DNA from: Bimuria novae-zelandiae CBS 107.79
Taxonomy: Eukaryota; Ascomycota; Dothideomycetes; Pleosporales; Didymosphaeriaceae
Direction of reading: 5' to 3'
Length of the DNA: 64,000 nucleotides
Assembly (NCBI GenBank): GCA_010015655.1
Contig: ML976748.1
Location: 1-64,000, forward strand
Positions within the stretch are counted from its first letter, which is position 1; each line of letters starts with the position of its first letter. Both the position numbers and the translations under genes were made by a program. Of the stretch, positions 36,751-47,620 are shown piece after piece. Under the pieces are notes generated by a model. It searched no databases and had not been told where the DNA came from. It saw nothing but the letters and a program-made list of their open reading frames with translations.

Positions 36751-37209
36751 ATGTCTATTCCCGAGGACAAGTCTGCATCTGCAACGTCCAGCAGAAATTC
36801 GTCAAACTTGTCAAAGTCCGGGTCCAGTCAAGCGTCTACACCAGCATCCACCCCAGCGTCCACACCGACGAAGAAGCGCAATGAACAGCAACCCTGCACC
36901 AAAGAGGTTCGCTGGGGGCGTGACGAAAAGGAGGACGGAGAGGGCGAGTCGGGATCTGTGGGTGATTGCTGGGCTTGTGGGAGTGCTCTTGAGGTAAGCT
37001 CCCTCTCCGCAAAGCTAAAAGTTGGCCATCGTGTCACTTATCCTGGGGTAACGTACCTGTGGTTAACTGTCTTCATGGCCAACTTTCACCTTTACACGAT
37101 GAACGCTGCTCTCTTGCTCGTAGCGTAAGTCACTGATGCATGATAGTATACTGGCGATGGCGATGGCGCTACCGGCTTCGAGTGTCCCGACTGTCAGATG
37201 CCGAATTGA
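36751..37209 (+). CDS. Small zinc-ribbon-like protein, unknown function
   Basis: Exons 36751-36993 and 37147-37209 across a 153-bp intron (donor GTAAGC, acceptor GATAG) give 101 residues in phase. The N-terminal half is Ser/Thr-rich with three ASTP units, followed by basic and acidic patches. The end holds two CxxC knuckles, CWACG and CPDC, split by the intron and separated by a Gly/Asp-rich loop: a four-cysteine zinc ribbon. An in-frame ATG at 36715 would add 12 residues. I do not recognise the family. The intron is longer than typical here, and the second exon is short, so the model is tentative; without splicing the frame runs to 37128 and lacks the second knuckle. Confidence 0.45.
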
Positions 37210-37963
37210 CCATGCGTCTACCGAGGTCTTGAAGAACGTGTACTATCTCTTTCTCGACGTTACAAAGGATATGTATGGGAAGAAATGGGAGCTGTGTCGG
37301 CCGTGAGTGAGAGCGTCGCTCGGCGGGTGAGAGTACCAAAAGTGGACGTTTGCTCTGAGTTTTGAGAACGCGAAGTCCGAGAACCAATGTACCGGGGTTA
37401 ATATTAATAAATTAATGTTAATGAAGTCTCCATGAGTAGCAAGGAAAGAAGATGACAAGGGTGTACGATTGCTGAGAATGTTCCCTAGGTCGGAAGCTGC
37501 CAACTGTGTCACCTCCCGACCCGCAGCTCGATGCCTCAGGCGCGCACGTTGCAAGTGTCAATGTCACCGCATGGGCGGTGATGAACATGATGCTCTCACC
37601 GTAATTGACCATCATCTCGTGTACAGTGCCACCTTCCTACCTTCGTTTCCTACCTCTGTACGTGCGGGCTTCAGTATCCGCCGCCATCGCAATGACTGCA
37701 GGGAGAGCGTGGCACCGATGTACGCAGAGCCTGCCTGACACTATTCGTATGCTTGTCCTGTCGCAATGACTGCAGCGGAATTCGATGTTTGGCATTCCAT
37801 CAAAGCTCGCCACCACCATATGTACCGCTAGCCCAGTTTGAATGATGCCTCCCCAGGAACCCCAGACCCCGCACCGCAAGTCAAGCTGTTTGTGGGGCTC
37901 AATTCTGGGGCGAGGATGGAGACTCGCATCCGTAGGGTCGCTTAATGCGCCGTACCAAGTGTA
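37210..37963. other. Intergenic, left shoulder of the transposon island
   Basis: Normal GC content, no gene recognised. A 126-codon minus-strand frame (37637-38017) overlaps the left arm of the inverted repeat but has no domain. Confidence 0.4.
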
Positions 37964-38006
37964 TACCGTGTCTTGGCAGCTGATGCACACCGTCACCTCA
38001 TGCACG
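37964..38006 (+). repeat. Left arm of a 43-bp inverted repeat bracketing the island
   Basis: Reverse complement of 47352-47394 with one mismatch (a C/T transition). Both arms are flanked by, or end in, TA: the left reads TA then CCGTGTCTTGGCAGC, the right GCTGCCAAGACACGG then TA. This would suit terminal inverted repeats of a TA-targeting DNA transposon, but could also be two inverted fragments of some other repeat. Confidence 0.8.
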
Positions 38007-38229
38007 CGCAACACCACAATCAGGCCAACAAAGATGAGGCCGTAGAGCTCTATACCAAAGCAATTATCGCGAGATTTTCTGGATTTAAGGCCTTGTAGAG
38101 CTGTAGATGATCGCTATCTAATCAGATTATAGATATCTACTTGGTGTTCTGACTAGACGGCCACTGCGCGATAATGGCGTTGATGGCGCAGATGCCGCCG
38201 CATTAACGCGTGCAGGTGCCGGCGTAGAT

Positions 38230-39617
38230 TTCTTCCTCTTTATAATCTTATAAATAGCTTTTAAGGCTTTCTAACTTCCCTTTTTAGTAATTTTAAAACG
38301 GCCTTAAAGTTATTATTAAGTCTTATAAGCCTATTAATAAAAGTATTACTTAGTAGCTTAATTAACTCTCTTCTTAGCGCGCATATTTTTAGTTATTACT
38401 TATATAACGCGCCTTACTTATATTAAATAAACTTTAAGCTATTTATTAGCTTATTAAATCTTTTATTACTAACTTTTTTAGAGTTATAGTTATTCTTTTT
38501 AAACTTTTTATTAACTAGGAAAATTATTCGCTCCTTATACTTAAGTAAGTAATTAAAAAATAGCTTCTTTATGCTACTCCTTAAGTTACTTTAAAAGTAA
38601 AGTTTTACCCTTTATTTAACGCTATTTTTTGTTTTTTAAAGCTTTTTAAAGGCTCTTATTCTCGTGTCTTAAAAGTTACTTTTATATAAAAATTAAGTAT
38701 ATTGTCTAACTAGGCTTATGCGACTCTTTAATTATAATATCTTTAATAATAAAGCGTAATAATTACTTTATTTTACGCTAATTTAATACGCTAAGTACTA
38801 ATATAAAACTTTTTTATAATCTTATTTTTAAAAAGGACTCCTTATTAAATTACTTAAGGATAAGTATAAAATATAGTAGTGAAATACCTATAAACTTAAA
38901 GGCTTTAGTAATGATTTACAGCGTAGCTAATATAGTCTAGGCCTTTTAAAAAAGTATAAAGAAGTTTTTTCTTAGTAAATATTAATAGTCTTTAGCTTTT
39001 ATAAAGATAGGCATTAAGCTTATTAAAGTAAGTAATTAAAGGAGACTTAAATATATATACGTTAAGACGCTATAACGTATGCATTAAATAAAGGGGAAAT
39101 ATAATTAGAAGAATTCTATTTCAGTTATAATAGTTAATAAAATCTATAGTAACGTAAGATCTACAGCTATTAAAGATTAAAAATTAGTATATTTATTAAG
39201 CTTTTAGCTTTCTCTCTTATATAGCTATTAAATACCTATTAAAGCTATTAAAGGCCTGTCTTATTATTTAACTAGCTAAAAGGAAATAAGGTAATAAATA
39301 TTTTATAATATAAAAAATTAATTTCTTTTATTTAGCTTAATTTTAAGCTCCTAGTATTAGATTAATAAATTAATAATAAATTAATAGTAGATCTATTACC
39401 GTATATATATATATAATTAAAATCTACTTATAGCTACTATCTTATAAAAATTACCTTACTTAGCGACTTTTATATAGAGGTGTAAGCAGGTGGATAGTAT
39501 GTGTGAAGGTAGTATATTGTGTGTGTAATGGTCTGAGTTACTCTGTCTGTTTTTCTGTATGTACATGGAGTGATCAGAGGCTCGTATATAGTGATCGAGC
39601 TGACTCATGAGACTAGT
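38230..39617. repeat. AT-rich, RIP-like degraded repeat (left flank of copia)
   Basis: Very AT-rich, dominated by TA, TTA and AAG/CTT words with almost no CA/TG except near its right end; stop codons fill all frames. This is the look of old repeats after C-to-T mutation at CpA. The last ~150 bp (from about 39470) have more normal composition, possibly part of another element. No identifiable protein. Confidence 0.75.
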
Positions 39618-39622
39618 ATCGT

Positions 39623-39830
39623 TGTCAGATTGGAGGGTAGTTTTATGAGATAAAGAAGGATGATTAATTGATCGTTGTTCTCCTGCTGTGGGAGGTAGCA
39701 TCTATATAACCATAAAGACATCCCTTGCTTTGTTGTGGAATGTATCTCATGCAAGGGAGGAATGTATCTCATGCAAGGGTACAGGTGCGCCAGCCACCTT
39801 GCAGAATGCAAGGGACCATGTAATCGGACA
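39623..39830 (-). repeat. 3' LTR of the copia element
   Basis: 208 bp, beginning TGTC and ending GACA (inverted ends). Contains an internal short duplication (AATGTATCTCATGCAAGG twice) and a TATATAA word. Partner at 44712-44920. Confidence 0.95.
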
Positions 39831-39897
39831 CACCCCCTCAGCTTGGGCTTATGCTCAAGCTGGAGACTATCTGTCAATAAGTAGACAGACTTATCTT

Positions 39898-42800
39898 TTA
39901 TGGTTCAGTTTCAAAAGCCTCCATTCTTTGCTCTAGCTCAAGCAGGTCGATTTCTTTGTTAGTAATCTTATCCTTGATCTCTGCAAGTCCTAGTTTATCT
40001 AGAAACTTGCTCCATTTGTTGGCTGGCAGGGCCTTTGTGAGTCCATCTGCAACCATGTCTTCCGAGCGTTGATAGTCTACCTTAATCGTCCCTAGTGCGA
40101 CTTCTTGTCTCAGCCAGTGATTGTAGATATCCACATGACGGAGCTTCGTCTGCAGCTTAGTGATCTCTTTGGTAACAAGTCGGATTATTTGCTGATTATC
40201 ACAATTAATAGTGATGAGGGAATTGCTAAGGTTGATCTTCAGCTCCTTTAGCAATTGGGATGTAAATAGAGCCTCCTTGGCAACCTGCGAGAGAGCTAGT
40301 AATTCGGCCTCTGTGGTTAATGTAGTGACTGTATCTTGCTTGTTTGCTTTCTAGGTAATCAGACCGCCAAATAGCTTGATAATGTATCCTTGCGAGCTCT
40401 TGCGGTCGAGCGTATTGTCAGCAAAGGATGCATCGCTTGCCACTTCTAAAGTATCTGCACCCCTGAACTGAAGACCTAGTGATCTAGTATTAGCAAGGTA
40501 GAGGAGAACTCGGTTGGTAGCCGCTTGGTGATCTTTGCTCAGGTTCGACAAGAATCGTGATAGTTAAGAACTTGCGAAGGCGATATCTGGTCGCGTGGTC
40601 ACCGCAGCGTAGAGGATTGAACCTATCTTCCGCTAATATCGATTGACTTCAGTCTTGCTGGCGAGCCCTGAGCGTGGGAGCAGTTCGACTGCTGCCATCG
40701 GGGTATCGTGGCGAATCTCATGGTGATTAACGAGGCGTGATATTTTGTCGATATATGAAGCTTGGGATAGCCAGAGATTTCGATTTGGTCGATCCCTAAT
40801 GACTTCGACTCCCAGAAACCACTGTAGGTCATTGCCACCAGTGAGTGTGAATTTAGTTCTTATTGCTGCTAGAGCAGTTTCAGCAGCTTGCTTCTGTAAC
40901 TTGTCGTAAGCAATAATAAGGTCATCTACATAGAAAAAGATGATGATGCCATCCTTGATAAGACAGCATGGCTTGTGGGGTACTGTTTTAAAGCCAATAT
41001 CGCGGAGCGTTGATGTGAACTCTCTCTGCCAAAGTAGTGGAGATATGCGCAGTCCGTAGAGGGCTTTATGTAGTTGGAGGACTGTGCCTGCTCGAGAGTA
41101 GCCGCGGGGCATTCTCATGTAGATTTCTCTGTCTAGTTTTGCGTGAACGAAAGCGTTGGTAACGTCGTGTTAGATAAGCTCTAGGTCGAATCGAGCTGCA
41201 ATTGCCATAAGCATGCGGAAGGATCGTCCTGTAAGCGTTGTGGCGTAGGTTTCTTGCGATGTAAGATGTCTTTGTTGGTCACCTCTTACAACTAGTCGTG
41301 CCTTGCACTTCTGTAGCCGATAGTGTTTGTTAAACTTGTAGGTATATACCCATATGCAATTAAGGATCTGATGTCCTGCTGCTTTTACTAGGGAGGTGGC
41401 TACCTTACTCTAGGACTTTATCTTACGGTGACTCTAGAGATGGGATTTCTCGGCTTCTTTCTATAAGTAATGCAGTAGATGATCCTCGAGTTTGTCTTTG
41501 CAGGTAGGTGGTTCTAGTAGTAAGCTTTGGTGAGGTTTCTTACCAGCAACGATCATGCGCTTTAGCTGTGCCTTATTAAGCGTCTTTCTATTAATAAGAC
41601 TACGGGGTCCTGCTTCTGTACCTGCCATAAAGGCGGTGGCCTAAGGGCTCGTCTATCGTTGCCTAGTCTGCACTATTAGGGATAGTTTAGCTTGATCGCC
41701 TCCTGCTATTAGTTGTGCAAGGAGTGTCACTGGTGGCGGCGTTAAGGGAGGCGTTAGATATTCGTACCTAACTTTCCTACCTTGCCTATACTTAGGAGCT
41801 CCTTTAACCTCTTCCTCTAACGCTTTACTAATTGTTTTATCCTTAAAGAAGGACTTGGTGGCTTGCTCTTGTTAAGGTGAGGGAGGTAACTCTACTAATC
41901 GTACCTAGGCTGCTATTTCTTCTAATGTGCTGTGCATAAGGTTGTCTATCAGGTCTTTGGTTTAGCCTAAGAACATAGTATCCTCGTCGAAAATCACGTC
42001 GCGAGTACTGATTGTCTTTGCTAGGGAGGGGATCCATATCCTCCAGATGTTGGTTGATCTGTAGCCAACTAGATAGCCTATCCAAGCTTTAGGGTCCAGC
42101 CGCTGGAGCTTGCTCTTGCCACGTTTGGTGTCATTAGTCATGGCGAAGGCTTTGCAGCCATAGGCTTTCAAGTGAGTTTGATTTAGCTTCTTCGGTTGGG
42201 TGACAACGCCGTTCTAAAAAGCTACCGTCGTAAAGAACACTTCGTATAGTAATCGCTATTAATTAGCGTAGTTCGGGGTTTGATTATAGAGGTAGACTAC
42301 GGCTTGGGTAATCTTAGGCTATATCTGCTAAGGTAGGTTAGAGTTAAGTCGCATCGCACGCGCTTTCTCCTTAATTACACCCCCTAAGCGCTTAGCCCCT
42401 CTATTTTGTGCTTAAGTATTGGGTGTTAAGGGCTTGATCTTGATCCCCTGCGCTAAGCACCACTTCTTAACATTTGCCTTAATAGAGAAGATCTCGTTAT
42501 CAGATTTAATTACTTTTACCGTAGCATTATATTATACTTTTATAAATAGTACAAAAGTGCTAAGTTGCTTAATAATAGATCGTGCTAGGCGATTGTCCTT
42601 AAAGTAGAAGTCCCATGCGAAGCCAGAGAATCGATCAGTAATTAGTATTTAGCTCTTCTCTCTTATTAAGCTTTCTACTTCGTAGTCGTAAAAATCAATT
42701 GCGACTCGCTCGCCGGGGCCTTTAGTTAGCTCCCTAGCTTGCCGGCGTATTTGCTGTTTTAGTTTTGCTTTGCCGCAGGCGTCACACTTAACAGTAGGGA

Positions 42801-43660
42801 GGCCTTTGATCCTCACCCCCTCAGATTGCTGTACGAGGTGTTCGAGAGCCTAAGGGCCTGGATAGCCTAATTGTTGGTGCCAGGTCAATGCGTCTGCCTT
42901 CTGCGGTCTTCGTTTGGTGCGTGTGTTGGTCTTGTGGGTGGCATGTGCAGCTTTAGTAGGAGTGCCTGCGGGCCTTGTCTTGTGTTCTAACACCCACTGT
43001 CCATGCAACTCTTGAAGTTCTGCTAGTATAGTGTTGTCTCTTCTCCTTAGAGTCGTTGGGTCTGCCCTTGTGTCCCACCAAAGGCCTTGCCTCCGGAGTA
43101 ATCGGAACGATACAAGGTTGCAGAGCAGATCAGGGCAATAGGCGACATTGTCTAGCCATATTATTCGATTACCACTTGCACTCCGTACGTTAAGATAGAC
43201 GCTCCCGTATCCTTTAATCCATATTTGTGTATTCCCTGCCCATATGAAGTCTCCTGGCGCCGGTAGCCGGTATGAGACAAAGCGATCGATGTCGTTGAAG
43301 ATATGACAGGTTGTGCCTGAATCGAGTATGGCTGAGCATCGCAGTGGGTACGTGTTTGGGTTGGTGTGGATGGAGGCGGCGTTGAAGCTCGCTAGGATTT
43401 TAGTAATCTTGCGTCTATCTAGTCACTTATTATTAGCCTTAGTAATTCGAGTTAGAGTGGGAGTATGCGATGATTTAATTCTAGGTGTTTAAGACCTTAG
43501 TCTTTTCACTATTCTCAACTTCTCTTAGAAGTCGGTATCATGTTCTAGCCTAAGCTTAACTAGCTTTACTATAAGAAGGTTTGCTCTGAACCAGTCTAGC
43601 TGCTTGTCTAGAAAGGCATAGAAATAGTCTTAAAGACTATGGCGTAGGTCACAAGCAGGG
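39898..43660 (-). pseudogene. Copia pol remnants (protease, integrase, RT, RNase H)
   Basis: Recognisable in order on the minus strand, interrupted by many stops: aspartic protease ILDSGTTCHIF near 43315, GAG-pre-integrase with KCDACGKAK near 42790, integrase core with AIDFYDYE and KSDNE, and the KAYGCKAFAM...GYLVGY block (41962-42171), reverse transcriptase with LHKALYGL and the catalytic FFYVDD (40633-41118), then RNase H with VASDASFAD and DCDNQQ-type segments (39898-40551). Most stops are TAA or TAG where glutamine would be expected, the product of C-to-T change at CpA. Confidence 0.9.
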
Positions 43661-44178
43661 CAATAATTGCCACTAACTATCGTTGGCTTAAGGCTCTAAG
43701 GCGACCGCTTAGATTTGGTACGTTAACTATTGTTTTGTTATTTATGATTCTAAGATCTTCCCCGACTTTTAGATAATGCTGCTTCATCCACAAGAGAGGC
43801 GTCCCTGTCTATAGCCTAAACGGATTCACCGTTAGCGAGAGATGAACCTGTAGCAGCAAAAGCGCCCTTTTATTTGCCCTTAATCGGGTGCTGCAGGATT
43901 ATGTGGTCTCGGAAGAGTTTCATTGTGTGCTTCCGTGAGACAGCTGCATCCTTGCTTCCATATTACTGGAAGGTCGTTACCTACATGGGTGCGACATGGA
44001 CAACTGCCTTTATAAAGTCTTCTTTAACTAAGTCTAGCCTTTAAAGTTCTGCGACGCGATTAGTCTCTGCTTCTGTAGCTGCGTGATCGTACTCAGATAG
44101 CCATATAGCCTATAATCTAGCTATTCTTATTGGTTTAAGAGCTTCTTAGTATCTTGCCCTTACTCGTCGATGTTCGTC

Positions 44179-44661
44179 TTAATAGTCAACCCCAACTGTG
44201 ATTGTAAGGTTATTGATCCATTGCTTTATCGTTTCTCCAGGAATGTAGTAGTTGTTCTGCAGATGCGCGGAGATCGTTGATTGGAGAAAGGTGACCACCT
44301 TATCGAGGTCTGCCTTTTCTTCCTGATAGGCTCGATCCATGATCTTGTAGATCTCGAGCCGTTCTTTATGATAGTCGCTATCATCTCTGTATGCTTTCGC
44401 GCCTGCCGTTGATAGATGGGATGGCAATGTTGGCACGTTATTTGGGTTCGCAGTCATGTAGGCGGCGCTCGGTTGGTAGTTACTTATCAGCGGAGGCACT
44501 GGCATCGCGGGTTTCTGCTTTGGTTCATCTGTCAGCGCTGGGTCGATAATACTCCAGACCTTCAGGAATTGGCATCTTGTTTTAAGCTGTTTAAGCCATG
44601 GCGTGTAATTCGTGTAGTCGGTTAGGATCACTGTGGGATCTCTGAGAGTCGATAGGGCCAT
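44179..44661 (-). pseudogene. Copia gag fragment
   Basis: Open frame of 160 codons starting MALSTLRDPTVILTDY directly after the 5' LTR leader. Contains the TNYTPWLKQLKTRCQFLKVW helix region typical of fungal copia Gag (YxxW...L). Ends at a premature stop; the zinc-knuckle-like CPACDLRH lies further on, near 43650. Confidence 0.85.
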
Positions 44662-44711
44662 TGCGATTGGCTTGATAAGGTAGTATTAGTTGAGGCAGTG
44701 AGACTCTTAAT

Positions 44712-44920
44712 TATCAGATTAGAGGGTAGTTTTTATGAGATAAAGAAGGATGATTGATTGATCGTTGTTCTCCTGCTGTGGGAGGTAGCATCTATATAAC
44801 CATAAAGACATCCCTTGCTTTGTTGTGGAATGTATCTCATGCAAGGGAGGAATGTATCTCATGCAAGGGTACAGGTGCGCCAGCCACCTTGCAGAATGCA
44901 AGGGACCATGTAATCGGACA
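44712..44920 (-). repeat. 5' LTR of the copia element
   Basis: 209 bp, nearly identical to 39623-39830. The first base pair after T reads A rather than G (TATC instead of TGTC on the plus strand), a transition compatible with RIP. Confidence 0.95.
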
Positions 44921-44925
44921 ATCGT

Positions 44926-45399
44926 CATGTAACATATCTCTAGGCTGCTTACAAGAGGCCTATTAAAAATCCTTTTTAAGTGGCTAGTAATACTATGGAG
45001 GAAGCCTTTCTTATTTATATTATAGTAATAATAAAGCTTTATACTATACTTCGCGATCTTTTAATATAAAATTTAAAATAAAGCGTATATTTTACTTCTA
45101 AATTAGCGTTATAGTAATTACTATTAATTTTAGTTATTTAGCGTAATATTAAGACGTTACTCTTTTACTTAATAGAGTAATTAATTAAAGATATACTTAC
45201 GTCCTTTTAAGTAATATAAGATGTAAAGTTCTATATTATTTACTATATAAGAGGAAGGCTATATTTAGTAAAGTATTTTATATAGTATAGGAGCTTAGAT
45301 TCTTATTATTAACTAAGATTTTATTAGTTATTATACTATATTATACGCGACTAGGTAATGCGTTTATACTAAAAACTTAATAGAAATTAATTAATACTA
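44926..45399. repeat. AT-rich degraded repeat (right flank of copia)
   Basis: Same composition as 38230-39617, and presumably the other side of the sequence split by the copia insertion. No protein recognised. Confidence 0.65.
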
Positions 45400-47217
45400 A
45401 CGTACTCCGCAAGCGAGTGACTAGAAATGCCAAGACCCTATTAAAATATGCTATTACCTATAGTATAACGCGATATCTTAACTACCTAACTAATTATAAA
45501 AATTAAAAGAGGCCTAATTATAGCTTACGCTTTAAGCTATTAAAAGAAACGCACTACTTTTAATTTTACGCGCTATAGTAGTTTATAATAATATTAAAAG
45601 TTTACTATAATAAAGATGCGTTAAAGTAATTTTTTGGCTTAATTATATGCTTAACTTTATAAATCTCCTTCTAATAAAGGAGTAAGTAATTATTTAGTAT
45701 ATACTTAACTTAAACGTATACGGATTTCCGCTCTAGCTTATTATTATAAAAGATATAGCTAATTTTTTCTTAGCTAAGTAGCGCCTTAAGTCTATTAATT
45801 AAAACTAAACTATAAACTTTATAAAGCGCTAGCTAGAGCTCTAAGTTAAGTTTAATTAAAAATATAATTATAAAAGAGTCCTTTGTAAGCATTCTAAGAT
45901 TATATAAGGCTAGTTCTAGCTTATAAAGAATACTAAAGCTAAGTATAGTATCCTAAATAAAGATACCTATAACTTTAATAGCACTAGCTTTATAATAGAC
46001 ATAATATTAATAAGAGTAGTTATTATAGACTTTAAGCGTTAAGACAGGCTAAAAAGCGTATAGTAAAGTAACTAAAAGTAAACTATAGTTATCTAGGACG
46101 TTGTAATAGGCTAGATAATTCTACTCTTTACTATTTTCTAAGGCAAGCACTACCTTTTTATTTAGTACTAAAAAAAGGCTCTACCTCGCGACTAGATTTT
46201 TATAGCCTTTAAAAATAGCTAGATAATAAATACGCTTAGTCTATAGTAGCTAAAGTACTTTAACGTGTATATAAAAGAGTATACTATTAGTACTTATTAT
46301 TAATAGCTATAAAAGCTATAAGTCGCTTAAATTCTAGTAATACTATAAAGATAATAAAATTATTACTTTCTATATACCTTTATATTTGCCGTACCTCTTA
46401 TAGCTACTAGATATATAGTGTTTCTTGCTATTAAAGAAGGCGTATAGGCGCTAATCTAAGGATCTAATATATAACTATATTACGTATATTACTAAAATTA
46501 AGTTTCTACCTTACCTTATTACTACTTTTAAGGCTATAATTACTTAAAGTAATATTTAAAAAAGTTTTTAAGACGCTAGCCTTGTTTTCCTTAACCTAAA
46601 AGTAGTAATATTAAAGCTTAACGTTATTTATATACACCTTTGCCTTATACTATACGCGATAGTACGTAGTAGTTATAAATATTTAGTAATACTCTAGAAT
46701 TTAGGGCATAATTAATACTAGTAAAAAAGAAAATTTAAAGACACCTAAATAACTCCTTAATAAGTATAATTAAGGCCCTTAAAAAATAGTAAAAGGTATA
46801 ATAGTAGTAGCGTATAAGCTAGTATTAGCGTAAAAATAAATTATTAAGCTTTAAGCTACTAATAAGGCCGCTATATAAAAAATATTATATAAAAGAAAGT
46901 AATTATAGTAAAAAAAAGTTTTTATAGCTACTAATAGCTAGTAACTAATTACCCTAAAAGACTTTATAGCGCGTAGTAATAAAAAAAGGAAAAAAAAATT
47001 GCACGCTAATAAAGGTAAATTAATTTAATAGTACTATAAATATTATAATAAAACTAGGTATAATTCGCATAGGTATAAAAAAGAAATAAAAGTTAATTCT
47101 AAGTAAATTAGCCTATTATAATTTCTTATAACTATTTATGCGCGTTCTATACTATTATGTATAGTGTAGATTTTAATAGGGTCTTAGCATTTCCAGTCAC
47201 TTGCTTGTGGAGTACGT
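45400..47217. mobile_element. Tc1/mariner-type (Fot1/pogo-like) DNA transposon relic, RIP-degraded
   Basis: Two 48-bp inverted ends, 45400-45447 and 47170-47217, start ACGTACTCC and end CCCTATTAAAAT; they differ at four positions, all transitions. TA flanks both ends (45398-45399 and 47218-47219), the target duplication of Tc1/mariner elements. The 1818-bp length matches Fot1-like elements of ascomycetes. The interior is extremely AT-rich with stops in every frame; no transposase motif can be read, so the family assignment rests on ends, size and TA duplication. Confidence 0.8.
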
Positions 47218-47351
47218 TAAACTTAATAGTAGATTATTAATATAAGAAATCTTTTTTAGCTTACGTAATTTAATTACTTTAATTACGGTATTAATTAGGT
47301 CCATATTAGTAGAGATATGTCACGTTAAAAATGGGGCGCCGCATTAGTGCC

Positions 47352-47394
47352 CGTGCATGAGGTGACGGCGTGCATCAGCTGCCAAGACACGGTA
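47352..47394 (-). repeat. Right arm of the 43-bp inverted repeat
   Basis: Partner of 37964-38006 in inverted orientation, one mismatch. It marks the right edge of the AT-rich island; sequence returns to normal composition exactly here, 226 bp before the acyl-CoA synthetase start. Confidence 0.8.
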
Positions 47395-47620
47395 GGTATG
47401 TTGTGCCTCGGACTTTCGTACAGCCCCAGGCTCGGCTCCCTCGGCTTACCGCGTCCAATAGCAGTTGCGGTTCATTCGGTCGTGACAGAGGAAGTGATTC
47501 GTATCTTGGTAAACAGCTGCTCGTTCTCTGCCTCCTCTTCAAATTCCACTGTACTCGTAAATTCGGCGTTGCTACATTGTCCCCCAAGAATTGACACGAG
47601 CGACACAAAACGACTGCACA

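Larger units (their letters stand above)
39623..44920 (-). mobile_element. Ty1/copia LTR retrotransposon, full length but inactivated
   Basis: Bounded by two direct LTRs (39623-39830 and 44712-44920) and by a perfect 5-bp target duplication ATCGT at 39618-39622 and 44921-44925. On the minus strand the order is gag, protease, integrase, reverse transcriptase, RNase H, which is diagnostic for copia. A purine tract (minus TGAGGGGGTG) abuts the 3' LTR, as a polypurine tract should. The coding region has many in-frame TAA/TAG codons, so no protein is made whole. The LTRs differ at only a few positions, mostly G/A transitions plus one T indel, so insertion was fairly recent. It sits in older AT-rich debris, so it is a nested insertion. 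Confidence 0.95.

Noticed and set aside
38195..38225. Weak direct similarity to 47336-47375 (CGCCGCATTA ... GGCGT)
   Set aside because: Short, gapped match; could be chance in GC-rich remnants, so not used to define an element boundary.
16678..47217. Alternative genetic code to explain internal stops
   Set aside because: TAA, TAG and TGA all terminate intact genes in this window, so the stops are lesions.
44926..47325. Short inverted match around CATATCTCTA at both ends of the right flank
   Set aside because: Only about ten bases agree and flanks do not form a consistent duplication.
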